Shown here piece by piece: positions 1 through 5,933 of a stretch of 10,727 nucleotides of DNA. Below the pieces are notes generated by a model. The model had not been told where the DNA came from, searched no databases, and was given only the letters and a program-made list of their open reading frames with translations. The position numbers and the translations under genes were made by a program. The stretch comes from Chloroflexota bacterium (GTDB taxonomy: Bacteria > Chloroflexota > Dehalococcoidia > UBA3495), in assembly GCA_022576105.1 (NCBI GenBank), contig JACZRM010000038.1:1-10727 (forward strand), given 5' to 3'. The first letter of the stretch is position 1, and each line of letters opens with the position of its first letter.

Positions 1-160
1 GGACGGGCATGAACTGAGCTTTGCCAAACCTTTGGCGGAGTGACGGCCTAAGAGTAGTATTCTTCGTTTGCCACAGACATTTACAGATAGGGACTGAGCA
101 CGATCCCTTCTCCCTCGATGGGGGCTTTGCTCCAAAAGCCGACGAATAACATCACCCACT

Positions 161-222
161 CATGGTTCGACGGGCTCACCACGAGCGGGTTTGTCCGTTC
201 GCCCTGAGCTTGTCGAAGGGTG
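161..222. repeat. Paired palindromic repeat (REP/BIME-like), two inverted copies
   Basis: Two 28-nt copies face each other around a 6-nt spacer: 161-188 (read on the minus strand) and 195-222 (plus strand). Both share the core TGAGCnnGTCGAA, and each can fold by itself: TGGT/ACCA in the left copy, CCCT/AGGG in the right. The stem bases differ between copies but stay complementary. The right copy contains CCTGAGCTTGTCGAAGG, a short palindrome that I recall from intergenic DNA of many bacteria and that often yields spurious peptides containing FALSLSKG. A third, diverged copy lies at 9566-9593. No transposase (RAYT) is seen in this window. Confidence 0.75.
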
Positions 223-273
223 CCCTAAAAACTACAAAAGTGAGACCTACACCCGACTTTTGGAACAAGGCTA

Positions 274-296
274 TCTCCCCCTTACCAAGGGGGAGA
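274..296 (-). terminator. Hairpin downstream of lipoprotein gene, possible terminator
   Basis: A perfect 10-bp inverted repeat (TCTCCCCCTT / AAGGGGGAGA) with a 3-nt loop begins 22 nt past the stop codon of the minus-strand lipoprotein gene. The position suits the end of the minus-strand transcript. No T-run follows on that strand, so intrinsic termination is uncertain. The same kind of C5/G5 hairpin also occurs as a dispersed intergenic repeat in other bacteria. Confidence 0.4.
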
Positions 297-318
297 ATCC
301 AGCTTCTCAAAATTCTCG

Positions 319-903
319 TTAGAAATCTATGGTCAGAGAATCGCCGGCCCGCCAGCGAAACTCCAGAAACTTGGTTTTTTTGGGGGCTTCAAACACCAGC
401 CAGCCCTCCAGACCAAAACCCTTAGGCAGAGTGAAGGCTTCGGTCGTGCCGTCCTCCTGAGTAACGTTCCACAAGAAAACAATCGAGCGTTCCGCGCCGG
501 GATTTTCCGGCGCCGATACTTCTTCCACCAGCTCATTGACGTTCAACGGCCGGAGCTTTATTCGCTCCAGGGTGTCCTTCTCCAAACCTCTGAGCTCCGC
601 CGCCTGAGCATCAATACTCACGATTGCACTGGTGGCAGTATGATTTTCCACCTTCAGCCGCACCAAGACCAGTTCCAGGTCCTCAGCAGACGGGCGTACC
701 CGATAATGACGTTTCACCTGCTCCGCGTCGACTGTGGAGTACAGCAATTCGGGAGTCCTTTCCAACGTAACCACGCTCAAGTCCAGTACCCGGCCCCGGA
801 AGTATTGGCCAAAGACCGGAGAGGCTTCAGTGCAAGCTCCCAACGCCAGCACAATCAACAGTAAAAATGGATAGAATCCCAGCAGGAATTTTTTGTCGGT
901 CAA
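319..903 (-). CDS. Small predicted lipoprotein, possibly DUF4352-like
   Basis: A 194-residue exported lipoprotein of unknown role. Residues 1-23 form a type II signal peptide: MTDKK, then a hydrophobic core, then the lipobox LGAC with the lipidated Cys at 24. The mature part looks like an all-beta domain. It has a segment of the form LVRLKVENHTATSAIVS (about 80-97), followed near 165-183 by a WLVFEAP...LEFRW pattern. That layout (a 'content of the sequence should vary little' beta-sandwich plus a late 'LVFE-P' strand) resembles DUF4352/telokin-like extracytoplasmic domains, but I recognise this only by pattern. The TTG start is chosen because GGAG lies 9 nt upstream and the signal peptide begins there. 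It is the last gene of the minus-strand series, 28 nt after the cysteine desulfurase stop, so cotranscription is likely. No enzymatic motif is visible. Confidence 0.8.
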   Translation of the reverse strand: MTDKKFLLGFYPFLLLIVLALGACTEASPVFGQYFRGRVLDLSVVTLERTPELLYSTVDAEQVKRHYRVRPSAEDLELVLVRLKVENHTATSAIVSIDAQAAELRGLEKDTLERIKLRPLNVNELVEEVSAPENPGAERSIVFLWNVTQEDGTTEAFTLPKGFGLEGWLVFEAPKKTKFLEFRWRAGDSLTIDF

Positions 904-912
904 ACGAGTGGT

Positions 913-916
913 CTCC
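913..916 (-). promoter_or_regulatory. Shine-Dalgarno GGAG for the TTG-initiated lipoprotein
   Basis: GGAG on the minus strand sits 9 nt before the TTG at 903-901. It supports the TTG as the true start because no ATG lies close by in frame. Confidence 0.5.
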
Positions 917-931
917 AGGTCAGTTCGTTTA

Positions 932-2122
932 CTAATCAGCGGTGGAAAGAGTGGGCATCTCTCGCAACTGCTGCATCAGTTCCACCAGCACTTTCAGCAG
1001 ATACTCAATCTCGGCCTCAGTGTTCTCTTTACCAAGAGTGATGCGCAAACTACCCCGGGCCAGTTCAGCAGTCTGCCCCAAGGCCAGCAGAACATGGGAT
1101 GGTTCCAGTGAACCGGAGCTGCAGGCGCTGCCGCTGGAAGCCGCGATACCGGCCACATCCAGCCCCAACAGGATTGCCTCGCCCTCCACGCCTTCGAAGG
1201 AAAAATTGATGTTGTTAGGCAACCGGTCGGTAGGATGCCCATTGAGGCCGCAGCCTGGGATTTCGGCCAGTACCCGTTGAATGATCTGGTCGCGGAGCGC
1301 CGCACACTGCGCGCTGTTCGCTTCACGATTCGCGTCTGCTAACCCCAGCGCTACTGATAGTCCAACGATGGCGGCAATATTCTCGGTGCCGGAGCGGCGC
1401 TCCCGCTCCTGACCTCCGCCCAGAATCAACGGAAGGAAGGGCGTTCCCCGGCGCACGAACAGCACTCCGGCGCCTTTGGGGCCGTAAAATTTGTGCGCCG
1501 ACAGACTCATCATATCCACACCCAAGCGGCGCACGTTCAGATCAAGGAATCCGGCGGCCTGCACCGCATCGGTATGCATCACAATGGTGCGATCTAACTC
1601 ATCGGCCCGCTGCCTGACCGCCGCCGCAATGTCCACAATGGGATTTATGGTGCCAATTTCATTATTTGCGTACATGACCGTAACCAGGGTGGTACGGTCA
1701 TTGATCGCGTTGCGGACCGACTCGGCGCTGACCATGCCGTAAGCGTCAACCGGCAGATAGGTTACGTCGAATCCAATGTTTTCCAGGTACTGGCAAGAAT
1801 GCAGCACCGCATGATGCTCTACGCTGGAGGTAATGATATGGTTTCCAGTTTCCTGCAATGCAATCACCGCTCCGTGAACCGCTGCATTGTCGGCCTCGGT
1901 TCCTCCGCTGGTAAAAACCACCTCATTGGTACGGCAATGCAACACCTTGGACACTTTTTCCCGGGCCAGGTCCAGGGCGTGGCGGGCTTCTTGTCCCACG
2001 GTATGAATGCTGGATGGATTGCCGAAAAGCTGGCTGAAGTAGGGCAGCATCGCTTGTAGTACCTGTGGGTCGGTGGCGGTGGTGCCGGCATGGTCCAGAT
2101 AAATTACGCTTGGTGACGCCAT
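932..2122 (-). CDS. Cysteine desulfurase, NifS/IscS family (group I)
   Basis: A PLP enzyme that takes sulfur from L-cysteine as an enzyme persulfide, giving alanine, and supplies it for Fe-S clusters or thiolated tRNA. With the start used here (396 aa) the fold-type-I signatures are complete. They are IYLDHAGTT at the N-terminus, the His of VEHHAVL (about 103) that stacks on PLP, HTDAVQA with Asp185 and Gln188, SAHK with the PLP lysine Lys211, RSGTENI, and the catalytic-loop Cys334 in [16 protein letters not shown]. The short Cys-loop region fits the IscS/NifS group rather than SufS. An upstream ATG (2152) would add ten residues ([10 protein letters not shown]) but lacks a ribosome site. The ATG at 2122 has GAGAGG 6 nt upstream and starts just before the conserved region. 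No iscU, iscR or mnmA gene is next to it, so the sulfur acceptor cannot be named. It lies 57 nt after the M50 protease gene. Confidence 0.95.
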   Translation of the reverse strand: MASPSVIYLDHAGTTATDPQVLQAMLPYFSQLFGNPSSIHTVGQEARHALDLAREKVSKVLHCRTNEVVFTSGGTEADNAAVHGAVIALQETGNHIITSSVEHHAVLHSCQYLENIGFDVTYLPVDAYGMVSAESVRNAINDRTTLVTVMYANNEIGTINPIVDIAAAVRQRADELDRTIVMHTDAVQAAGFLDLNVRRLGVDMMSLSAHKFYGPKGAGVLFVRRGTPFLPLILGGGQERERRSGTENIAAIVGLSVALGLADANREANSAQCAALRDQIIQRVLAEIPGCGLNGHPTDRLPNNINFSFEGVEGEAILLGLDVAGIAASSGSACSSGSLEPSHVLLALGQTAELARGSLRITLGKENTEAEIEYLLKVLVELMQQLREMPTLSTAD

Positions 2123-2128
2123 TGAAGA

Positions 2129-2134
2129 CCTCTC
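2129..2134 (-). promoter_or_regulatory. Shine-Dalgarno GAGAGG deciding the cysteine desulfurase start
   Basis: GAGAGG on the minus strand is 6 nt before the ATG at 2122-2120. The in-frame ATG at 2152 has no such site, so the shorter protein is preferred. Confidence 0.5.
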
Positions 2135-2179
2135 ATTGTTGCTGGCTTCCATTTTAGCACAGTCAACCGGGAACGGCCT

Positions 2180-3298
2180 TCAGGTCTTTAGCTTGGGAGG
2201 CTTCGGTGACTTCACAAATCGCTGGGCCTGAGCTCGGCTAAGCAGGCCAAGTAATGCGCCGTTACTGGCCACGACAACTCGGTCCTGACCTTCCGAGTCC
2301 ATACGCTCCGCCAGGTCGAAGATTGCCTCGGAGGGCTCGGTCAGCGGCAGGTCGGTCAGGGGACGCATAACCTGGGCCAAATTTGTATACGACCAGGCCC
2401 CTCGAACCGCTTGAGCCAACTGGCGTCGAGTGACGATTCCCTTCATTCGGCCATCAATCAAAACACCGACGAAATCTTCTCCGCCACTCAACCCCTGGGC
2501 CACCAGAGGCGAAGTCAACGATGTCTCGCCGGGCAATGTACGCCAATCCGTGGTCATGGCATCGGACACCCGGTAATGTCTCAAGGATTCTCGCTTCCGC
2601 TCCTGGCGATAGCTGACGGTCGCCGCCGACACCAAGAATCCACCAATCAACGACATCCAAATTAGCTGGAAGAGGCCGGATGCCGCCAAGCCGATTCCAA
2701 CAACCACCATCAGACCCCCGATAACTTGCCCGCCCCGGGCCGCAATCTGAGTAGCCTTCCAGTAACTGCCGGTTATTGCCCACACCACCGAGCGCAGAAC
2801 ACGGCCGCCATCCAAGGGAAATCCGGGCAACAGGTTGAAGATGCCCAAACTGAAGTTAATGACGAAAAGGGTAAACAACATGGCCGATAACGGGGAGTTC
2901 AGGCCCTGGGTAAGGTCCCACAGGCTGAGCAGGACCAGTCCCAATAGGATGCTGGTCAGCGGACCCACAATGGCCACTATAAATTCGGTTAACGGACGGC
3001 GGGCTTCATGGGCCAGTAGGGACACGCCACCAAAGACGAAGAGAGTAATCCCGATTACCGGAATGCCTCTGCGCACCGCCACCAGGCTATGGGACAGCTC
3101 ATGGGCCAGCACCGACAAGAAAAAAAACACGGTGGTCAGCGAAGCAAAGACCCAACGCTGCGCCAGCGGCAAGTCTGGAAATCGATCGGCGAATTGCTGG
3201 GACATGAGGTAGATGAACAGTAGGAATACGAAGATCCAACTGTAGTTGATACCGATTGGGATGCCCAGTATCTTCCCTAGGCGGATGGAAGTCCCCAT
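2180..3298 (-). CDS. M50 family (site-2-type) membrane metalloprotease with C-terminal CBS pair
   Basis: An integral-membrane zinc protease of 372 aa, presumed to cut substrates within the membrane. The N-terminus (SIRLGKILGIPIGINYSW) is typical of bacterial M50 proteases with CBS domains. Membrane segments are visible at about 18-34, 50-72, 80-95, 105-128, 138-158 and 190-228. The catalytic zinc motif HELSH is at 66-70 (His66, Glu67, His70). The third ligand region reads NLLPGFPLDGGR, with Asp163. A CBS pair follows at about 243-297 (starting YRVSDAMT) and 303-362 (VMRPLTDLPL...), which in this family may bind adenine nucleotides and tune activity. Substrates cannot be deduced; relatives cut anti-sigma factors or pro-sigma factors, but none is encoded here. 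The ATG at 3298 has only a weak upstream ribosome site, yet the conserved N-terminus begins there. It lies 119 nt downstream of the ureohydrolase gene. Confidence 0.92.
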   Translation of the reverse strand: MGTSIRLGKILGIPIGINYSWIFVFLLFIYLMSQQFADRFPDLPLAQRWVFASLTTVFFFLSVLAHELSHSLVAVRRGIPVIGITLFVFGGVSLLAHEARRPLTEFIVAIVGPLTSILLGLVLLSLWDLTQGLNSPLSAMLFTLFVINFSLGIFNLLPGFPLDGGRVLRSVVWAITGSYWKATQIAARGGQVIGGLMVVVGIGLAASGLFQLIWMSLIGGFLVSAATVSYRQERKRESLRHYRVSDAMTTDWRTLPGETSLTSPLVAQGLSGGEDFVGVLIDGRMKGIVTRRQLAQAVRGAWSYTNLAQVMRPLTDLPLTEPSEAIFDLAERMDSEGQDRVVVASNGALLGLLSRAQAQRFVKSPKPPKLKT

Positions 3299-3377
3299 AC
3301 GAATGCTTACTTGCTATCCCTTAATTGAGCAGGCCCCGACAAACTTGGGGACTGTCTCAGCCTACACTACGCGTTTG

Positions 3378-3406
3378 CCCCCCAGATAGACTCATATCTG
3401 TGGGGG
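3378..3406 (-). terminator. Hairpin between ureohydrolase and protease genes
   Basis: Arms at 3378-3388 (CCCCCCAGATA) and 3395-3406 (TATCTGTGGGGG) pair over about 10 bp with one mismatch and a 6-nt loop. It begins 11 nt after the ureohydrolase stop on the minus strand. No T-run follows, so it may attenuate or protect a 3' end rather than terminate. The 119-nt gap also has a smaller CCCC/GGGG hairpin (3334-3350). No clear promoter for the protease gene was found. Confidence 0.3.
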
Positions 3407-3417
3407 TAGCCAATTTT

Positions 3418-4293
3418 CTAATGCATCCTACCGGCAGCATACCCGATTAGTTTGTATACTAGCTTGGCGGCAGTATAGGAACAAGCCGCCGGACCCTCAT
3501 TGGGCGCCAGTTCGCTAACGTCAAATCCGACTATTTTGCGGGACTCCCCCACTTTCTGCAGCAAATTGGTCACTTGCTGCCAACTCATGCCTCCCGGCTC
3601 GGGCGTCCCCACCGCCGGCATCAGCGCCGGGTCCAGCACGTCCAGATCGACGCTGACGTACACTGAAGGGCCCAGCTGGTCGATCACCTCTTGAACATAA
3701 GAGCCATCGTTGGGAGCAGGGGGAGGCCAGTAAAACGCCGGGATCGCCTCCTGCCTCAGATATTCCCTCTCCTCCGGACACATGCTGCGCAGCCCCACCA
3801 AAACCAACGGGCCCGACTCGTGAATTCGGCGCGCCCCGGAAGCGTGCCCCCAGCGAGTGCCCAGGTATTCATCGCGCAGGTCGGCGTGGGCGTCCAAATA
3901 GAGCACCGACAAGTTTGGGCAGGCCTGTTGGTGAGCTTGCACCGAGCCAATGGTGACCGAATGGTCCCCGCCCAACACCCCGGTAATCTTTCCCTGGCCC
4001 AAGTAAAGGGCCACTGCATCTTTGACCCGGCCAACCATAAGTTCGGGGCTACCAACGTGGGGTTCCAGCGCCGGGGTGGTGTGAATACCCAGCGAGGAAA
4101 CATCCAGGTCAAGTTCCCAGTCGTAGTCTTCTAAGCCGTAGGATGACTCGATAATCGCTCTGGGCCCGTAGCGGGCGCCGCTGCGCAAGGAGGTGGTACT
4201 GTCGTAGGGGACCGGAATCAGCACGGCTTTGGCATTGTCCAACCTGCTTTGGTCATCATTTAGAGCCAAGAAGTTGGACGGAATCCAGGGCAA
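3418..4293 (-). CDS. speB: Agmatinase-family ureohydrolase (SpeB-like)
   Basis: A manganese ureohydrolase of the arginase/agmatinase superfamily that releases urea from a guanidino substrate. Metal-binding motifs are intact in this 291-aa protein: GGDHS (His111), LDAHADLRDEY (Asp134, His136, Asp138) and SVDLDVLDPA (Asp216, Asp218), followed by GTPEPGG, a SpeB-type signature. The region DVSELAPNEGPAAC near the C-terminus also fits agmatinases rather than arginases. The likely substrate is agmatine (to putrescine), or N1-aminopropylagmatine (to spermidine) as in Thermus. The directly preceding speD makes a polyamine role very likely. Start choice: a TTG at 4317 would add eight residues but has no ribosome site, whereas the TTG at 4293 has AGAGGA 6 nt upstream and gives MPWIPSNF, a usual family beginning. 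I prefer 4293, with 4317 possible. speD ends 29 nt upstream. Confidence 0.92.
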   Translation of the reverse strand: MPWIPSNFLALNDDQSRLDNAKAVLIPVPYDSTTSLRSGARYGPRAIIESSYGLEDYDWELDLDVSSLGIHTTPALEPHVGSPELMVGRVKDAVALYLGQGKITGVLGGDHSVTIGSVQAHQQACPNLSVLYLDAHADLRDEYLGTRWGHASGARRIHESGPLVLVGLRSMCPEEREYLRQEAIPAFYWPPPAPNDGSYVQEVIDQLGPSVYVSVDLDVLDPALMPAVGTPEPGGMSWQQVTNLLQKVGESRKIVGFDVSELAPNEGPAACSYTAAKLVYKLIGYAAGRMH

Positions 4294-4299
4294 TTCATT

Positions 4300-4305
4300 T
4301 CCTCT
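4300..4305 (-). promoter_or_regulatory. Shine-Dalgarno AGAGGA supporting the TTG start of speB
   Basis: AGAGGA on the minus strand lies 6 nt before the TTG at 4293-4291. The alternative TTG at 4317 is preceded only by GC-rich speD tail sequence without a purine-rich site. Confidence 0.45.
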
Positions 4306-4322
4306 AGGTTCAGCCAACAGAT

Positions 4323-4754
4323 TCAGCCGCGCCGCAGGCTAGGCCCTCCCGCTTCTAAAAATGAGCGCTGGGTTTCCGTCTCAATCACACCCTGTCCAGC
4401 GTCCAGCCATTCAAGGCCTCGGTCCAGCAGCCAGGATTTGGCCTGGGTAATGCCAAATAGTCGCTTGGCATCTGCCAGGGCCAATTCATCATCGAAGGAC
4501 TTGCAGGAAAATATATCGATGTTTACGTATCTTCGGTGGGGGAAGGTGTGGATACTGATATGACTTTCGGCTATTATGACGAACCCGGATACCCCAGCAT
4601 CTTCTGCCACCGGGCCATTGTATTCCAAGACGTTAGGCTCGGTAATTCGAGTCATCCCCAGAGAGTCGGGGTAGTCGATCAGGAAGCTTCTGATCAGCTT
4701 CTGGTCCCACATCTTGGCCACATCCCCATCGTATCCATCGATAATCAGGTGCAT
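4323..4754 (-). CDS. speD: SpeD-family pyruvoyl decarboxylase (AdoMetDC class 1B, or neofunctionalised arginine/ornithine decarboxylase)
   Basis: A 143-aa proenzyme of the short bacterial/archaeal AdoMetDC family. It should self-cleave between Glu63 and Ser64 in [10 protein letters not shown], turning Ser64 into the pyruvoyl cofactor. His69 and Cys84 (DIFSC) are at the places of the processing histidine and catalytic cysteine. Canonical members make decarboxylated AdoMet for spermidine synthase. Two points urge caution. The motif after the active site reads HTFPH instead of the usual HTWPE, in a region that contacts the adenosyl group in canonical enzymes. The partner in the operon is an agmatinase-type ureohydrolase, not spermidine synthase. 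Published work on SpeD homologs that decarboxylate arginine or ornithine, including Chloroflexota examples, makes arginine decarboxylase a real alternative. The C-terminal tail beyond about residue 118 ([13 protein letters not shown]...) is longer than in minimal SpeD. The ATG has GGAG 5 nt upstream, partly inside the first 12-bp repeat unit. Confidence 0.92.
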   Translation of the reverse strand: MHLIIDGYDGDVAKMWDQKLIRSFLIDYPDSLGMTRITEPNVLEYNGPVAEDAGVSGFVIIAESHISIHTFPHRRYVNIDIFSCKSFDDELALADAKRLFGITQAKSWLLDRGLEWLDAGQGVIETETQRSFLEAGGPSLRRG

Positions 4755-4760
4755 TCTATC

Positions 4761-4832
4761 TCCAGGGTAAATTCCAGGGTAATTTGCGGTGTAAGTTTCC
4801 GGTTATTTTTCCGGTTATTTTCCGGGGTGATT
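4761..4832 (-). repeat. Six tandem 12-bp units in the speD leader
   Basis: Read on the speD strand, six consecutive 12-mers run without gaps: AATCACCCCGGA, AAATAACCGGAA (twice), ACTTACACCGCA, AATTACCCTGGA, ATTTACCCTGGA. Positions 1, 5, 8, 10 and 12 (A, A, C, G, A) are invariant. Units at 4797-4808 and 4809-4820 are identical; those at 4761-4772 and 4773-4784 differ at one base. The unit nearest speD ends in the GGA of its Shine-Dalgarno. The array probably lies in the untranslated leader or is a multi-site regulator target. Confidence 0.7.
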
Positions 4833-4857
4833 CCCGCCGGGCGTCGCTGCCAGGCAA

Positions 4858-4873
4858 CCAGGGCGCGCCTTGG
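4858..4873. promoter_or_regulatory. Imperfect 16-bp palindrome, candidate operator
   Basis: CCAGGGCGCGCCTTGG is a palindrome with one mismatched pair, centred in the divergent intergenic region. It overlaps the proposed -35 of the plus-strand operon promoter, a position expected for a repressor site. The regulator is unknown. Confidence 0.3.
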
Positions 4874-4898
4874 CAAAACCCGCCGTATAGAATATCAT
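4870..4898 (+). promoter_or_regulatory. Putative sigma70-type promoter of the ABC exporter operon
   Basis: TTGGCA (4870-4875) and TATCAT (4893-4898) are separated by 17 nt; each hexamer differs from TTGACA/TATAAT at one position. The predicted start would be about 60 nt upstream of the ATPase ATG. It is the only good match in the 213-bp divergent region. On the minus strand a weaker pair (TTGTTT, 17 nt, TATTCT) overlaps it and could serve speD. Confidence 0.45.
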
Positions 4899-4956
4899 CA
4901 CTTATAGCTTAAAACAATCGTGGGTTGAGTCGGCCAGACCCATTGAAAAGGGAACA

Positions 4957-4971
4957 ATGGCATATCTATGA
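4957..4971 (+). other. Four-codon leader ORF overlapping the ATPase start
   Basis: ATG GCA TAT CTA TGA, whose stop overlaps the ATPase ATG as ATGA. The purine-rich AAAAGGGAA just upstream lies within a few nt of this mini-ORF start but about 14 nt from the ATPase ATG, unusually far for a direct ribosome site. Translational coupling through a mini-ORF is possible; chance is equally so. Confidence 0.2.
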
Positions 4972-5933
4972 CAACCACCACCAGCGACAACCTTATGATT
5001 CAGGCCACCGGCCTGACTCACTATTATGGCCCTCAACCGGCCATTGAAGACGTAAACTTTGGGGTAAAAAAGGGAGAGATCCTCGGCTTCTTGGGTCCCA
5101 ACGGCGCCGGCAAGACCACCACCATGCGTATCCTGACCGGGTTCATGCCCCCCACCGAGGGCAAAGTAACGGTGGGCGGTTTTGACGTGGTGGAACAGTC
5201 GCTGGAAGTTCGGCGGCGGGTGGGTTATCTGCCAGAGACGGTGCCGCTCTACACCGAGATGTCGGTGAACAGTTATTTGAAATATATGGGCTCGCTACGG
5301 GGAATGGAGCCAAAGCGCATCAAGCGGCGTATTACAGAAGTGATTGACGTTTGCCGTCTGGGCGACTACCACAAGACCATCATTGGCAAATTGTCAAAGG
5401 GATTTCGCCAACGGGTGGGCATCGCCCAGGCGATACTACATGAGCCGGAGGTTCTGGTCCTAGACGAACCCACCATTGGCATTGACCCCATCCAGGTGGT
5501 GGAAACCCGGAAGTTGATCCAGGACCTGGGCAAACAGCAAACGGTAGTGCTGAGCAGCCACATCCTGCCCGAAGTCAGCATGATCTGCGAGCGGGTGTTG
5601 ATCATCCACCAGGGCAGAATCGTCGCCGAGGACACACCGGATAATTTGGCCGGACGATTACAAGGCGTTGACCGGCTGGAAGTAGAAGTAGGCGGGCCTT
5701 CCGCCGAAGTACTGCCGGTGCTTAAGAAAGTCAGCGGAGTAATCCAGGTTACCCATAGCCGCCAGCAGAACCGGGACCTATACACCATTCAGGCGAAGCA
5801 GGGACAGGACTTGCGGGACGAGATTTCCCGCGCTGTAGTCAGCAATGATTGGAGCCTGCTCAACCTGCAGCAAGTAGGTATGACTTTGGAAGACATTTTC
5901 TTGAGACTGACCACTGAAGAGGAGTTGGGCTAA
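4968..5933 (+). CDS. ABC transporter ATP-binding protein, GldA-like
   Basis: The cytoplasmic ATPase (321 aa) of an ABC-2-type exporter. The nucleotide-binding motifs are all present: Walker A GPNGAGKTT (43-51), GYLPE at the Q-loop position (86-90), where Glu takes the usual Gln place as is common in this subgroup, signature LSKGFRQR (142-149), Walker B VLVLDEP with catalytic Glu167, and H-loop His198. After the core, residues 235-321 form an extra C-terminal domain (of the DUF4162-like type) seen in exporter ATPases such as GldA and the gliding/Nos-type group. The stop TAA overlaps the next ATG by one base (TAATG), so the ATPase and permease should be made in step. It is the first gene of a four-gene operon. 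The ATG at 4968 has a distant ribosome site; the next in-frame ATG (4995) has none. The substrate is unknown. Confidence 0.93.
   Translation: MTTTTSDNLMIQATGLTHYYGPQPAIEDVNFGVKKGEILGFLGPNGAGKTTTMRILTGFMPPTEGKVTVGGFDVVEQSLEVRRRVGYLPETVPLYTEMSVNSYLKYMGSLRGMEPKRIKRRITEVIDVCRLGDYHKTIIGKLSKGFRQRVGIAQAILHEPEVLVLDEPTIGIDPIQVVETRKLIQDLGKQQTVVLSSHILPEVSMICERVLIIHQGRIVAEDTPDNLAGRLQGVDRLEVEVGGPSAEVLPVLKKVSGVIQVTHSRQQNRDLYTIQAKQGQDLRDEISRAVVSNDWSLLNLQQVGMTLEDIFLRLTTEEELG

Larger units (their letters stand above)
1..318. other. Intergenic stretch with repeats, no convincing gene
   Basis: No well-supported gene lies here. One plus-strand frame is open from the left edge to a TGA at 41-43 and could be the last 13 codons of an upstream gene (reading DGHELSFAKPLAE). 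A minus-strand frame from GTG at about 160 is also open to the left edge. Neither has recognisable family features and they conflict. The stretch holds a double palindromic repeat (161-222) and a perfect 10-bp-stem hairpin (274-296), so it reads as a convergent or spacer region downstream of the minus-strand lipoprotein gene. Confidence 0.6.

Noticed and set aside
2..43. Possible last 13 codons of an upstream plus-strand gene (DGHELSFAKPLAE)
   Set aside because: Too short to recognise a family, and an opposing minus-strand frame is also open to the edge. The neighbouring sequence to the left would settle it.
162..425. Plus-strand 87-aa reading frame containing PFALSLSKG
   Set aside because: It is the translation of the palindromic repeat followed by sequence antisense to the lipoprotein gene; such FALSLSKG peptides are a known artefact of this repeat.
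3334..3350. CCCC/GGGG mini-hairpin with TTGTCG, considered as a degenerate palindromic repeat copy
   Set aside because: Only a few core bases match and the 28-nt alignment fails, so it was not counted as a fourth copy.
3691..4134. 147-aa plus-strand frame
   Set aside because: Antisense to the metal-binding region of the SpeB-like gene, which has full family signatures.
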